DNA from: Fusobacterium sp. JB019
Lineage (GTDB): Bacteria; Fusobacteriota; Fusobacteriia; Fusobacteriales; Fusobacteriaceae
NCBI GenBank assembly: GCA_030673965.1
Contig: JAUTCN010000002.1
Span: forward strand, 310,001-374,000
Reading direction: 5' to 3'
Length of the DNA: 64,000 nt
A program made the translations under genes and the position numbers. The notes beneath the pieces were generated by a model. It was given only the letters and a program-made list of their open reading frames with translations, ran no database searches and was not told the DNA's origin. Of the stretch, positions 54,936 through 63,893 are shown one piece after another (the stretch's first letter is position 1; the number at the start of each line of letters is the position of its first letter).

Positions 54936-57900
54936 TCAGCTCCTAACAATATCTCTGTTAATATTTTTTTCTTTTCCTCTAAAGGAATTGATTGTCCCAT
55001 ATTCTTAACTGCTGATTCTAACTTCTTTTTTAAAAGCTTTCCATGCATAGTTTCTTTTAGTCTCATGTCCACACTTATATTTTTATTGTCATATTTTATA
55101 TTAATTGTCCCTCTTGTGATTTCTTTATGACTTTCTCCTTCTTTTTTAGATTCTAAAATAAACTTTTCTTTAAATTCTTCTACATCTTTTTTGTTTCTCC
55201 AATTTTCATAAGAAAATCCCTTTATTCTTTCTGTTATTTTTATTAATATTTCTTCATCTCTATAATCTTCTAAAGTTAAAATATATTTTTCTATTTCATT
55301 TAAATTTTCTTTAGTCTTTAACATTTTTATTAACTCTTTAAAACTTTTATTTATACCAAGAGAACATATAATAAAATTAGTAAGTTCATTTCTAAAATTT
55401 ACTTTGCACTTTTCTAAATTTTCTAAATCTGTTTTCATTTTTTTAATTAATTCTAATAAATTATATTCTTTATATACTTTAGGAATCGCTCTTAATGTAA
55501 ATTCACGTCCATTATTAACACTAAAAATTCCTGAAAATAATTTATTCATCATTTTGTTTTCTCTTAAAAAGATTCCATTCATATATCTTGGCAAAGATAT
55601 TATATAATTTTTCATTCCTGCTAAAACTCTATTAGCAATTGTATTTTTATTTTTAGGAATATATAATTCAAATATTTCACTTAATTTTTTGACATATTCT
55701 ATTTCTTCTTTTCCCATAGAATAATAACTTATTTCATAACGTTTTGGATTTTTTTCTATATCATCTAATATTTTTAAATCTAGTTCAATTTCTCCTTGAG
55801 TTGCCTTTAAATTTAATCCTATAAACTCACTATTTTCAATAAATAATAATCCTAAAATAAATGTAAATATTCCTTTTCTTATACCATATTCTCCCAAGTT
55901 TGATGTATACTTTCTATATATATCCCCTAAATTTATTTTATTTAGCTTTATGTCTTCTAAAACCTCTTTATAAACTGAATAATATATACTTCCATTTAAT
56001 TTTATTTGACCTAACTTATATATATTTTGATTTTTAAGTAAGATTCTAGCCACACTTCCCTCTGCTGTAGTCTTATTAAAATAACTTTCATCAGTTAATA
56101 TTTCTTTATTCTTTAATTTTGTTAAAATATCATATCTTGCTTTTTTCATAGGAAAACTCAGATTATTTTTATTAATTAGTTCATAATTAACTCCTATATA
56201 TTTAGTGTATTTATTCTTTAAATATTTAGTTGTAAAATCCATTAAATTTAACTGATTGTACTTTAAGTCTTTATCTATAATTCCATTTAAAAAATAATCA
56301 TTAAGTTCATCAGTTAGTTTCTCTAATACTTCTTGTTTGAAAATTTCTAACTCACTTTTTAAAACTCCTTCTGTAGAATATTTTTCATCTTTAGCAAATA
56401 ATATTTTTATTGTTTCTAATTCTTTTAAAAGATCCAATATTTCTAAATTTTTTCCATATTCATTGCTTATTAAAACTATCTCTTTTTTTAATAACCTATT
56501 TTTTATCTCTTGATAGTTAACATTTCCTTCTATATTTGTTAAATATATTATCTTTCCATCTTCTGTTTCATTTTTCATTATCTCATCTATTTTACTTAAA
56601 TAGCTTACATCTAAATAATATCTTCCCATATACCTAGTTATATTATTCTTATCGTTATATTCCAACGGATAATAAGCTTCTCTATTTAAATTTTCTTCCA
56701 AAGTTTCCATATAGTCAAAATTACCTAATTTATTTTCTATATAATCTTTTATCTCTTTATCTACATTTACATCTATATCCTCTACTAATTTATAGTGATT
56801 ATAATGTTTTCTATAACCTAATAAATTTTTTGACTTTAATTTATTTACAATCTTATCTATATTTTCTATGTTTAAAATTGCCTTCATTACTTCAGGAGTA
56901 GGTTCTAATTCAGAAAATTTATTATATATATATATCATGGCTAAAGATTTTATAAATTTTCTTTCTAATTTTTCTTCTGGCTTTAAACTATTTAATAAAT
57001 TTTTCGAATTTATATATACTTTATATTCACTGCTTTCATTTGATAAAAATTTAAAATTATCTTTAAAATATTCATATAGACTATCTAACCCTATAAACTT
57101 ATCCGTTGTATTTAAGATAGTATTTTTTAATCCTTTTTCTTCATTTCCACAAATATAAGCAAATAATGATCTTTCATTTTGAGCTAATTTTTGAGATAAA
57201 TCCGGAAGCATATTTGCTCCTATGTAATCTAGTGGATAATATCTTTTTACGCATTCTTTTGCCTCTCCAGAAAGCATTCCTGTTTCTTTTAATAAAATTT
57301 CTTTTCTTGAAAATTCTTCAAAATTATTTTTTCTATATTCTTCATAATTTTTTTTCAAAAGAATATCTTCTAAAATATCCATTACGTTTATTTTTTCATA
57401 AGAAAGATGTTCTTTTAAAAACCTTCCACTTACTTTTTCCCATTCATCTAAATTTTCTTTACTTTTTAATTTGTTAGTATATTGAAAAACATCTTTATGA
57501 GTTATCATAAATAAGTTAGAACTATTGTCTTCATTACAATATTCTGCCATATCTTGAATTTCTTTTACATCAATATTGTTTATTCCTGTCTCTAAATATC
57601 TTCCAAATTCATCAAAAATATAAATAACACCATCATATCCTACTTCAATAGCTTGCTTTTCTACATCACAAACTAATTCCTTCATGCTAGAAGTCTTTTC
57701 TAAAGATATAAATTTTTCTCCTGCAAAAATTTCTGAATATATTTCAGAAAAAATATTTATAGCTTTTTCATTCTTTTCTTTTAAAAATCTAAAAAATTGA
57801 TCTTCTAATTCTTTTTCTTTTAATTTACTAATAAATAAATTATAAGTTTCATTATGATTTAGTTTCCATTTACTTATTTTTCCTTCTATGATTTCATAAT

Positions 57901-58336
57901 TAGTAGATAAATTTAATTTAATATTTCTATTTTTAACAGCTCTATATACACCTAATAAAATTGATTGCCAATAATTATCCCCATTATCATCCCCAAAAAT
58001 TATTAAATATTTTTTATTTCTATATTTTTTTAAAATATTCTCTATATTATATTTTTTATTGCTTTTCATTAAAAAAGAATTAAAATTATTTATATTAAAT
58101 CTTTCATCTAAAATATTTAACAAAATAGATATTAAGTATGACTTTCCTGTTCCATAAGCTCCTGATAATAATACAGAACCTTCTTTCTTTTTATCAATCA
58201 TCATTAAAAATTTATCTAATAATTTTAAAGTTTTATAAGATGGATAATAATTATTAATTTTATTCTTATCTTGATAATCAGCTTCTATATTTATGGAATA
58301 TTTATTTGTTTCTAATACATTAATTATATTTTTCAT
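54932..58336 (-). CDS. Second BrxC-like giant ATPase
   Basis: A 1134-aa P-loop protein with the same plan as the 1316-aa ATPase: Walker A in VLLSGAYGTGKSYLISILL (about 59-66) and Walker B in GVIYIFDEFGRYLE (about 222-232), then an ITHKD sensor-like motif. The SG-YGTGKSY and IFDEF motifs are shared by the two proteins, indicating paralogy. The rest is divergent, so duplication is old or the copies were recruited separately. It follows the DUF4007 gene by 3 bp and overlaps the next gene. Confidence 0.8.
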   Translation of the reverse strand: MKNIINVLETNKYSINIEADYQDKNKINNYYPSYKTLKLLDKFLMMIDKKKEGSVLLSGAYGTGKSYLISILLNILDERFNINNFNSFLMKSNKKYNIENILKKYRNKKYLIIFGDDNGDNYWQSILLGVYRAVKNRNIKLNLSTNYEIIEGKISKWKLNHNETYNLFISKLKEKELEDQFFRFLKEKNEKAINIFSEIYSEIFAGEKFISLEKTSSMKELVCDVEKQAIEVGYDGVIYIFDEFGRYLETGINNIDVKEIQDMAEYCNEDNSSNLFMITHKDVFQYTNKLKSKENLDEWEKVSGRFLKEHLSYEKINVMDILEDILLKKNYEEYRKNNFEEFSRKEILLKETGMLSGEAKECVKRYYPLDYIGANMLPDLSQKLAQNERSLFAYICGNEEKGLKNTILNTTDKFIGLDSLYEYFKDNFKFLSNESSEYKVYINSKNLLNSLKPEEKLERKFIKSLAMIYIYNKFSELEPTPEVMKAILNIENIDKIVNKLKSKNLLGYRKHYNHYKLVEDIDVNVDKEIKDYIENKLGNFDYMETLEENLNREAYYPLEYNDKNNITRYMGRYYLDVSYLSKIDEIMKNETEDGKIIYLTNIEGNVNYQEIKNRLLKKEIVLISNEYGKNLEILDLLKELETIKILFAKDEKYSTEGVLKSELEIFKQEVLEKLTDELNDYFLNGIIDKDLKYNQLNLMDFTTKYLKNKYTKYIGVNYELINKNNLSFPMKKARYDILTKLKNKEILTDESYFNKTTAEGSVARILLKNQNIYKLGQIKLNGSIYYSVYKEVLEDIKLNKINLGDIYRKYTSNLGEYGIRKGIFTFILGLLFIENSEFIGLNLKATQGEIELDLKILDDIEKNPKRYEISYYSMGKEEIEYVKKLSEIFELYIPKNKNTIANRVLAGMKNYIISLPRYMNGIFLRENKMMNKLFSGIFSVNNGREFTLRAIPKVYKEYNLLELIKKMKTDLENLEKCKVNFRNELTNFIICSLGINKSFKELIKMLKTKENLNEIEKYILTLEDYRDEEILIKITERIKGFSYENWRNKKDVEEFKEKFILESKKEGESHKEITRGTINIKYDNKNISVDMRLKETMHGKLLKKKLESAVKNMGQSIPLEEKKKILTEILLGAE

Positions 58337-58339
58337 TTA

Positions 58340-59206
58340 TTACTCACTTTCTAATATTCTAGTTATTATTTCTTTTTCTGATATTTCTTTTTTTAAAATT
58401 ATGTTTGCTAATCCTCCACCACGATCAACTGATATATATTCTTTATTTTCTAGCTTTACTAAAAGTTTTTCATATTCATAATGTCTCATTCTTATAATCC
58501 CATTAAATTTTTCATAAGCATCTTTAACTGCTATTTGTCTATTTTTATTTTTTAGAAAATTTCTATTTAATAAAAAATATACTATATACTCTGATATTTC
58601 TTTAGCCATTATATTTCTAAATCTATATTCCCCAGATATATTTTTTTCTAAATAATTTAATCTAATAAAAGGTGAATACATATTATTTTCTGGATCTAAT
58701 TTTTCTTCTTTTTCTTGGTAATACATTTTTATAAAAACATTAATGCTGTCTTTTATACTTTTTTCTGAAAACTTTAATTCATGCTCTTTTAGAAAAATTT
58801 CTACTTGATTTTTTATCTTAGCATAATCAAAATTATTAAGTTTTTTAGATTGTAATATCAGTTTCCATAATAGAAGTACCTCATCTTCATTATCTCTCTC
58901 CATAATATAACTATGTAATAACCATAGAGTATTATTATTTTGAAAGTAGGGATCTTTTTCTAAAATAAGATCTATCCATCTTTTTGTTATATATGTTTTC
59001 TTTTCTTTTTTTATTAAGTCCAGTGATGTTAACCAAAATTTTAGTGATAACACCATTACACTTCCGATTCCAAGCTCATCTATTGCTTTTATATTACTCT
59101 TACTAAAAGCATTATCTTTATTATTATTTTTTATATACTTTATTCCTTTTTGTATCCAGCCTTCTCTCACATAAAAAGAGCTATGACCTACTAATAAATA
59201 ATTCAT
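58340..59206 (-). CDS. DUF4007 family protein
   Basis: A 288-aa protein of the DUF4007 family, often found beside PAPS-reductase-like genes. It opens GHSSFYVREGWIQKG, then has IDELGIGSVMVLSLKFWLTS and LEKDPYFQNNNTLWLLHSYI. A C-terminal winged-helix-like region includes RMRHYEYEKLLVKLENK. It begins 9 bp after brxP. In the operon it probably supplies the DNA-binding or target-selecting part of the sulfur-modifying complex (inference). Confidence 0.85.
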   Translation of the reverse strand: MNYLLVGHSSFYVREGWIQKGIKYIKNNNKDNAFSKSNIKAIDELGIGSVMVLSLKFWLTSLDLIKKEKKTYITKRWIDLILEKDPYFQNNNTLWLLHSYIMERDNEDEVLLLWKLILQSKKLNNFDYAKIKNQVEIFLKEHELKFSEKSIKDSINVFIKMYYQEKEEKLDPENNMYSPFIRLNYLEKNISGEYRFRNIMAKEISEYIVYFLLNRNFLKNKNRQIAVKDAYEKFNGIIRMRHYEYEKLLVKLENKEYISVDRGGGLANIILKKEISEKEIITRILESE

Positions 59207-59215
59207 CTTATTCTC

Positions 59216-60928
59216 CTATTTTTTTATTTTTAAAGCTGACGAAATTAAACATCCTGTTTGAAATCTTGATACACAATTAAGACAATGTACGCACTTATTT
59301 TCATCAATTTTATAACTATTATCCCCAACTGATATTGCCCCAAATTTACATGTTGAATTACAAGCTTGACAATATACACAAGAATTATATTTATTTAATT
59401 GTCTTTTTATTTTTCCATATAAATATCTATCTTTTGTATCTACTAAAGTTATTTTAATTTCAGGATTTTGTTCCCTATAAAAAATTTTAAATAATACTTT
59501 TCCTTCTCTTGAAAGAATATATATTTCTTGTTTATTTCCTTTGTTTGTAAAAATAAGTTTTCCAAATGGTTTTAATAATTCAAAAAGCTCTTCTTGAACA
59601 TTTCTATTTAAAACAAATCTATAACTATTTTTTTCATTAATACATTCTTTACTCTCTAATACAATATTAGAACTTTTTTCTAATCCTGCTCCTCCCTGCC
59701 TTGCCTTCCATTTTCCTTCATTAACATAATTTTTTATCTCTTCAGATAGTTCATTTTTTGATAATTTTTTACCAATACCTTCGTTATAATCCAATATTAT
59801 TTTTTTAGCAAACTTATATAAAAAATTTTCCCAATCATTATAATCCACTTTTAAACTCGGATTAATTTCTTTTAAAACATATAATTTGCCTAATAATTGA
59901 GACCAATCAGAATTATTTGGACAAACCCAACAGCCTACTCTTGAAAAGCCATATCTATAAGAATCATTAAATTTTATCTTTTCTGTTAGCAAATATAGCC
60001 AAATATCAATATCTAACCAATCTATTACTGGCGATGCTACCATTTCACCATGAATTTTAGGAGTTAGATTAATTTTTTCATATTTACTTCTTGCAATCGA
60101 CTCTTTTCTTCTAACTCCATAAAAAGTTAAAAATTTTTCGTCAAAATTTGACAAAGTTGTTCCCATCGGTCCTGTTTTAAATATTGAACAACACCAAGAT
60201 TTAACTCTACTCGGAGGTCCTATTTCTTCACACATTTCAAAAAAATTATTCTCTTCATTTTTTTCTTCAAAAAATGGAGTCATAGGATTGTCAATTTTAA
60301 ACTTTTCAACATATTCATAGGTTTTGGGTAATTCTAGAGTTGTATCCCCAAATATATGCAATATGCTTTGATCATTTAATGCTTTTCTTACTAAATGAGA
60401 TACAGCAGTAGAATCTTTCCCACCACTAAAAGAAACCATTTTGATCCTATCTTTATGCTTTTGTGATACTTCATTTATAAATGGATAAGCACCTATAAAA
60501 TGTCCTTCATTATCTCTCTCTTCTGATTCTAATAAATAATACAAATGTTGATAATTTAATTTTATAAATTTATTAATTATTATTTTTTCTTTTTCAATCA
60601 TTTTATTAGTTTTTTCAAAAGAAAATATTTTAATTCTAAGCTCTTCGATACTTTTAATTTCCTTCATTGCTTTTATATAACTTTTTTTTAACCAGCCTCC
60701 ATCTATAATATATTTACCTAATTTAGTACACCATACTGAGCTTTCATAAATACTTTCCTCTAAAGAAAATAATTCTTTTATTAAATGTTTTTCTTCTAAA
60801 AATACAGGCCTAAGATCAGTTGTTAAATATTCTAAATTATCTGTTTTTATTTTAATATTATCTGTTCTTTCGTCTATAATTATTGGAACTTTTTCTTTAC
60901 TGTTCCAATATACTTTAAATTCTCTCAT
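59216..60928 (-). CDS. brxP: BrxP-like PAPS reductase/DndC-type enzyme fused to a dicluster ferredoxin
   Basis: A 570-aa protein. After an N-terminal domain of about 140 aa comes a PP-loop ATPase domain with SFSGGKDST (166-174), GVRRKES (271-277) and the Fe-S cysteines C246, C247, C333 and C336 in the CC...CxxC layout of sulfonucleotide reductases and DndC. The last 60 residues are a ferredoxin with two four-cysteine motifs, CVYCQACNSTC and CVHCLNCVSRFQTGC. DndC-like enzymes activate the DNA backbone with ATP for sulfur insertion. It is the defining gene of type 4 BREX, and the fused ferredoxin suggests it carries its own electron supply. Confidence 0.88.
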   Translation of the reverse strand: MREFKVYWNSKEKVPIIIDERTDNIKIKTDNLEYLTTDLRPVFLEEKHLIKELFSLEESIYESSVWCTKLGKYIIDGGWLKKSYIKAMKEIKSIEELRIKIFSFEKTNKMIEKEKIIINKFIKLNYQHLYYLLESEERDNEGHFIGAYPFINEVSQKHKDRIKMVSFSGGKDSTAVSHLVRKALNDQSILHIFGDTTLELPKTYEYVEKFKIDNPMTPFFEEKNEENNFFEMCEEIGPPSRVKSWCCSIFKTGPMGTTLSNFDEKFLTFYGVRRKESIARSKYEKINLTPKIHGEMVASPVIDWLDIDIWLYLLTEKIKFNDSYRYGFSRVGCWVCPNNSDWSQLLGKLYVLKEINPSLKVDYNDWENFLYKFAKKIILDYNEGIGKKLSKNELSEEIKNYVNEGKWKARQGGAGLEKSSNIVLESKECINEKNSYRFVLNRNVQEELFELLKPFGKLIFTNKGNKQEIYILSREGKVLFKIFYREQNPEIKITLVDTKDRYLYGKIKRQLNKYNSCVYCQACNSTCKFGAISVGDNSYKIDENKCVHCLNCVSRFQTGCLISSALKIKK

Positions 60929-60946
60929 TTTATCCCTCTATACTTT

Positions 60947-63859
60947 CTAATATACTATTATTATTCCTCTTTCTTGCAATACTTCTTCAACATCATAATA
61001 ATCTTCAACATCTATTTCTTCTTCAAAATCAATAGAATCAATCCATTTACTTTTTACTTTACCTGCTCTTAATCCTTCAGCTAACAAGGTATCAAATGTC
61101 CAAATTTTTTCTACATTTTCAATTGGTGTATTTTGAATTTTTTCTTCTTCTGTATTTTCTGAAATTTCCATATTAATCTCATCAGTATTTTCAATTTTTG
61201 GTAATTTTTCATAATTTTCTTCAGATTTTTTTGATAAATTTTCATTCTTATAAAAAATTTCATTTTCAAATTCATCCCATTTATATAATCTAATTATTTC
61301 ATTATTCAAATAAACCAAATAAAAATACATTCCCTCTTTTATTCCTACATTTGAAAAAACTTCTGATATTCCTTTTATTATAGCTCCCTCTTCTCTATCT
61401 GATATGTTTAACTTATATTCTAAATCTTTATATCTTAATAATATTTGTGAAAATAATTTATATACAAAATATTCTCCTAAATTTAACCCTCCATTTATTA
61501 TTATATTTTCTTTATTTACGCAATGTAAACTTACTAATTTTCCATTCTTTTTAAACTTTCCTTTATTACAAGTTCCTACTTTATTTTCCATACTAGCTTC
61601 TATTCTATTTTTAGAAATATAGTATCTTTTACTTAACTCAAAATTATCTGCCCATTCTTTTAAAGCTAACTTCCCACGGCTATATGAAAAAACTTCTTTT
61701 GGCATAGAAGCTAATGCTTTTAGTGTAGTGTTATTCGCTCTTGTTTTTTCACTTATATTCTCTACTATTTCTTGTATAGTAGCTGGTGCTCTTTTTTCTC
61801 TTAAATAAGCAACAGTTAAATCAGCTGTATAAATATGTCTTTGACCTCCCCATTTCGTTAATCTATAAATACCTGTAAAAACTCTTGTAAAAATTTTATC
61901 TTCTAATTTTATTATTATATTTCTAAAACTATTATTTTCATTATAATACTCATTATATAAATCTGCAGCTTCTGCTAGTTTTAATTCCCTTTGTTCTACT
62001 TCAAAAACCATTTGTAATTTATCTATCATATTTATATTTTTATTTGAGTACATAACTAAATTTTTACATTTGCATATTTTTTTACTATTTTTTATAATAT
62101 TACTAATAAAATCTTCTGATTTTATTCCTATTTTTTCAAATTCTTGTTTAAATTTATCAAAAGTTATTACTTTTTCTTCTATTCCTTTTAAATTTTCATA
62201 TATATCTTTTTCTTTTATTAAGCTATAATAATTTTCGAAATAAATATTAACTACTTCTTCTTTAAAAAGTTCATATATTCTAATAATCTCTATTATTTTT
62301 AATTTATCAAAAGCTTTATATTTTCTTATTTCTTTTTCTAATTCATTTTTTGTTAAAACTTTATTTTCATTAAAAATATTATCTAAAATATCAAGATAAC
62401 TATTTATACTTTTTTTCTTATGTAATTCTAATTTCCCTTTTACTTTAATTTCTATTTGGCGAACTCTTTCTCTTGTTACCCCAACATGCTTTGCTGCTTC
62501 TTCTAAAGTCATCCTTTTAAGCAATCTAAGTTTAAATACTTTCTTTTGAGGATCAGTAAAAGTTTTCATTATATCTATAATTTCTAAAACTAAACTATTT
62601 TTAAATTCAGAATATTTTAAACTTTTTCTATTAACATAACGATAAAAATCTACACATTTAAACTTTAAAGAATTATTTAAAATTTCTTTTATTACTATTT
62701 TAGATATTTTTTCCTTATATAACCATAATTTTTCTTCTATTTCTTCTACACTTAAAGGTTCATTTCTTAATAATACCAACAAAATTTTCTCTACCTGATT
62801 AATGTTAAATGCTACAGGAGCTTCTTCTTCTATTATTTTCATTGCTTCTATTATTTTTGCCAATTCATCTTCTAAAGTTGTTTCTTCTATTTTTTTATAA
62901 ATTTTATTATCTATCACTTTATATTTTTTTCTTATACTTTGAAGATATTCTTCTAAAGTACATAATATTTCTATAAAATTTTTATCTGCTCTAAAAAATT
63001 TATTGTTTTCTCTTAAATATCTATCTAATTCTTTTCTATTTATAGACTTTGATTTTAATTTATCTACTAAAAGATTTTCTATTACTTTATAAGGCAATTT
63101 TTTTATATCTCTATCTATTATTAAAGCTCCTAAAAGAGGTTTGAAAAAAATATTTTTATTACTAGCAATGTAAAATAACTTATTATTTTTGACTAATTTT
63201 TTTGATAAAATATAAGGCATACACTTTAATATTTCTTCTACTTCTTTTCCAGCCTTTGATCTATTTTCCGCTATATGATTAAATCTTAATGAAACTCCTG
63301 TTTTCAATATAAAGTCTATTACATATTTTTCTATATCTTCTACTTCATAATTTATTTTATTTGTTCCTAAATTTTCATAAGCAGTAAATATTTTTGTTTC
63401 TTCTTCTTTTTCTATTTTTTGTTTTATTTCTTGCCTTGTTTCTTTTTCTATTTTTTTATTTTCATGTCTATTTTTATCCCTATTATATATTTCTTTGTAA
63501 ATATTAAATATTTTTTCTTTCTTTTCTTGATCCGATTTATATTTATCAAATAAATTTTTTATTTCTAAATCTGATAATCTTATAAAATAATGACGATTTA
63601 TTCTACTTATAATGTTATCCTTATCTTTTATACTTTTATAAAAATTCATAAAATGAGTTTTACAAACAAAAGAATTTTTTTGAATCTCAAAAATTTCTTT
63701 TTTTTCTAATAACCATTCTTTAACTTTTTCTTTAGTATATTCAATACAAAAACTAGCATGAATTCTTTGTTGAACTTCATCAACAGTTATTAACTTATTA
63801 TTTCCTATTACATCATTTTTTATTATCGTTTCTAAATACTCCCTACATTCCTGTTTCAT
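60947..63859 (-). CDS. 970-aa multi-helix-turn-helix protein with a sigma-70 region 4 domain
   Basis: The protein has several predicted DNA-binding modules. The central one, about residues 433-482, reads FTDPQKKVFKLRL then MTLEEAAKHVGVTRERVRQIE, which is the region 4.2 helix-turn-helix of primary sigma factors. Winged-helix segments resembling HARE-type domains lie near 20-65 (VDEVQQRIHASFCIEYTKEK) and 690-760 (TADLTVAYLREKRAPATIQE). There is no sigma region 2, so it is not a working sigma factor. The C-terminal 120 aa are acidic. It may recognise target sites, regulate the operon, or sense phage transcription. It precedes brxP by 18 bp. Confidence 0.75.
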   Translation of the reverse strand: MKQECREYLETIIKNDVIGNNKLITVDEVQQRIHASFCIEYTKEKVKEWLLEKKEIFEIQKNSFVCKTHFMNFYKSIKDKDNIISRINRHYFIRLSDLEIKNLFDKYKSDQEKKEKIFNIYKEIYNRDKNRHENKKIEKETRQEIKQKIEKEEETKIFTAYENLGTNKINYEVEDIEKYVIDFILKTGVSLRFNHIAENRSKAGKEVEEILKCMPYILSKKLVKNNKLFYIASNKNIFFKPLLGALIIDRDIKKLPYKVIENLLVDKLKSKSINRKELDRYLRENNKFFRADKNFIEILCTLEEYLQSIRKKYKVIDNKIYKKIEETTLEDELAKIIEAMKIIEEEAPVAFNINQVEKILLVLLRNEPLSVEEIEEKLWLYKEKISKIVIKEILNNSLKFKCVDFYRYVNRKSLKYSEFKNSLVLEIIDIMKTFTDPQKKVFKLRLLKRMTLEEAAKHVGVTRERVRQIEIKVKGKLELHKKKSINSYLDILDNIFNENKVLTKNELEKEIRKYKAFDKLKIIEIIRIYELFKEEVVNIYFENYYSLIKEKDIYENLKGIEEKVITFDKFKQEFEKIGIKSEDFISNIIKNSKKICKCKNLVMYSNKNINMIDKLQMVFEVEQRELKLAEAADLYNEYYNENNSFRNIIIKLEDKIFTRVFTGIYRLTKWGGQRHIYTADLTVAYLREKRAPATIQEIVENISEKTRANNTTLKALASMPKEVFSYSRGKLALKEWADNFELSKRYYISKNRIEASMENKVGTCNKGKFKKNGKLVSLHCVNKENIIINGGLNLGEYFVYKLFSQILLRYKDLEYKLNISDREEGAIIKGISEVFSNVGIKEGMYFYLVYLNNEIIRLYKWDEFENEIFYKNENLSKKSEENYEKLPKIENTDEINMEISENTEEEKIQNTPIENVEKIWTFDTLLAEGLRAGKVKSKWIDSIDFEEEIDVEDYYDVEEVLQERGIIIVY

Positions 63860-63893
63860 TTATTTCCCCTTAACTTATTATATTTTTAACTTT

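Noticed and set aside
60947-63859. A functional sigma factor
   Set aside because: Only a region 4-type HTH is visible; region 2, needed for -10 recognition and core binding, is absent from the 970 aa.
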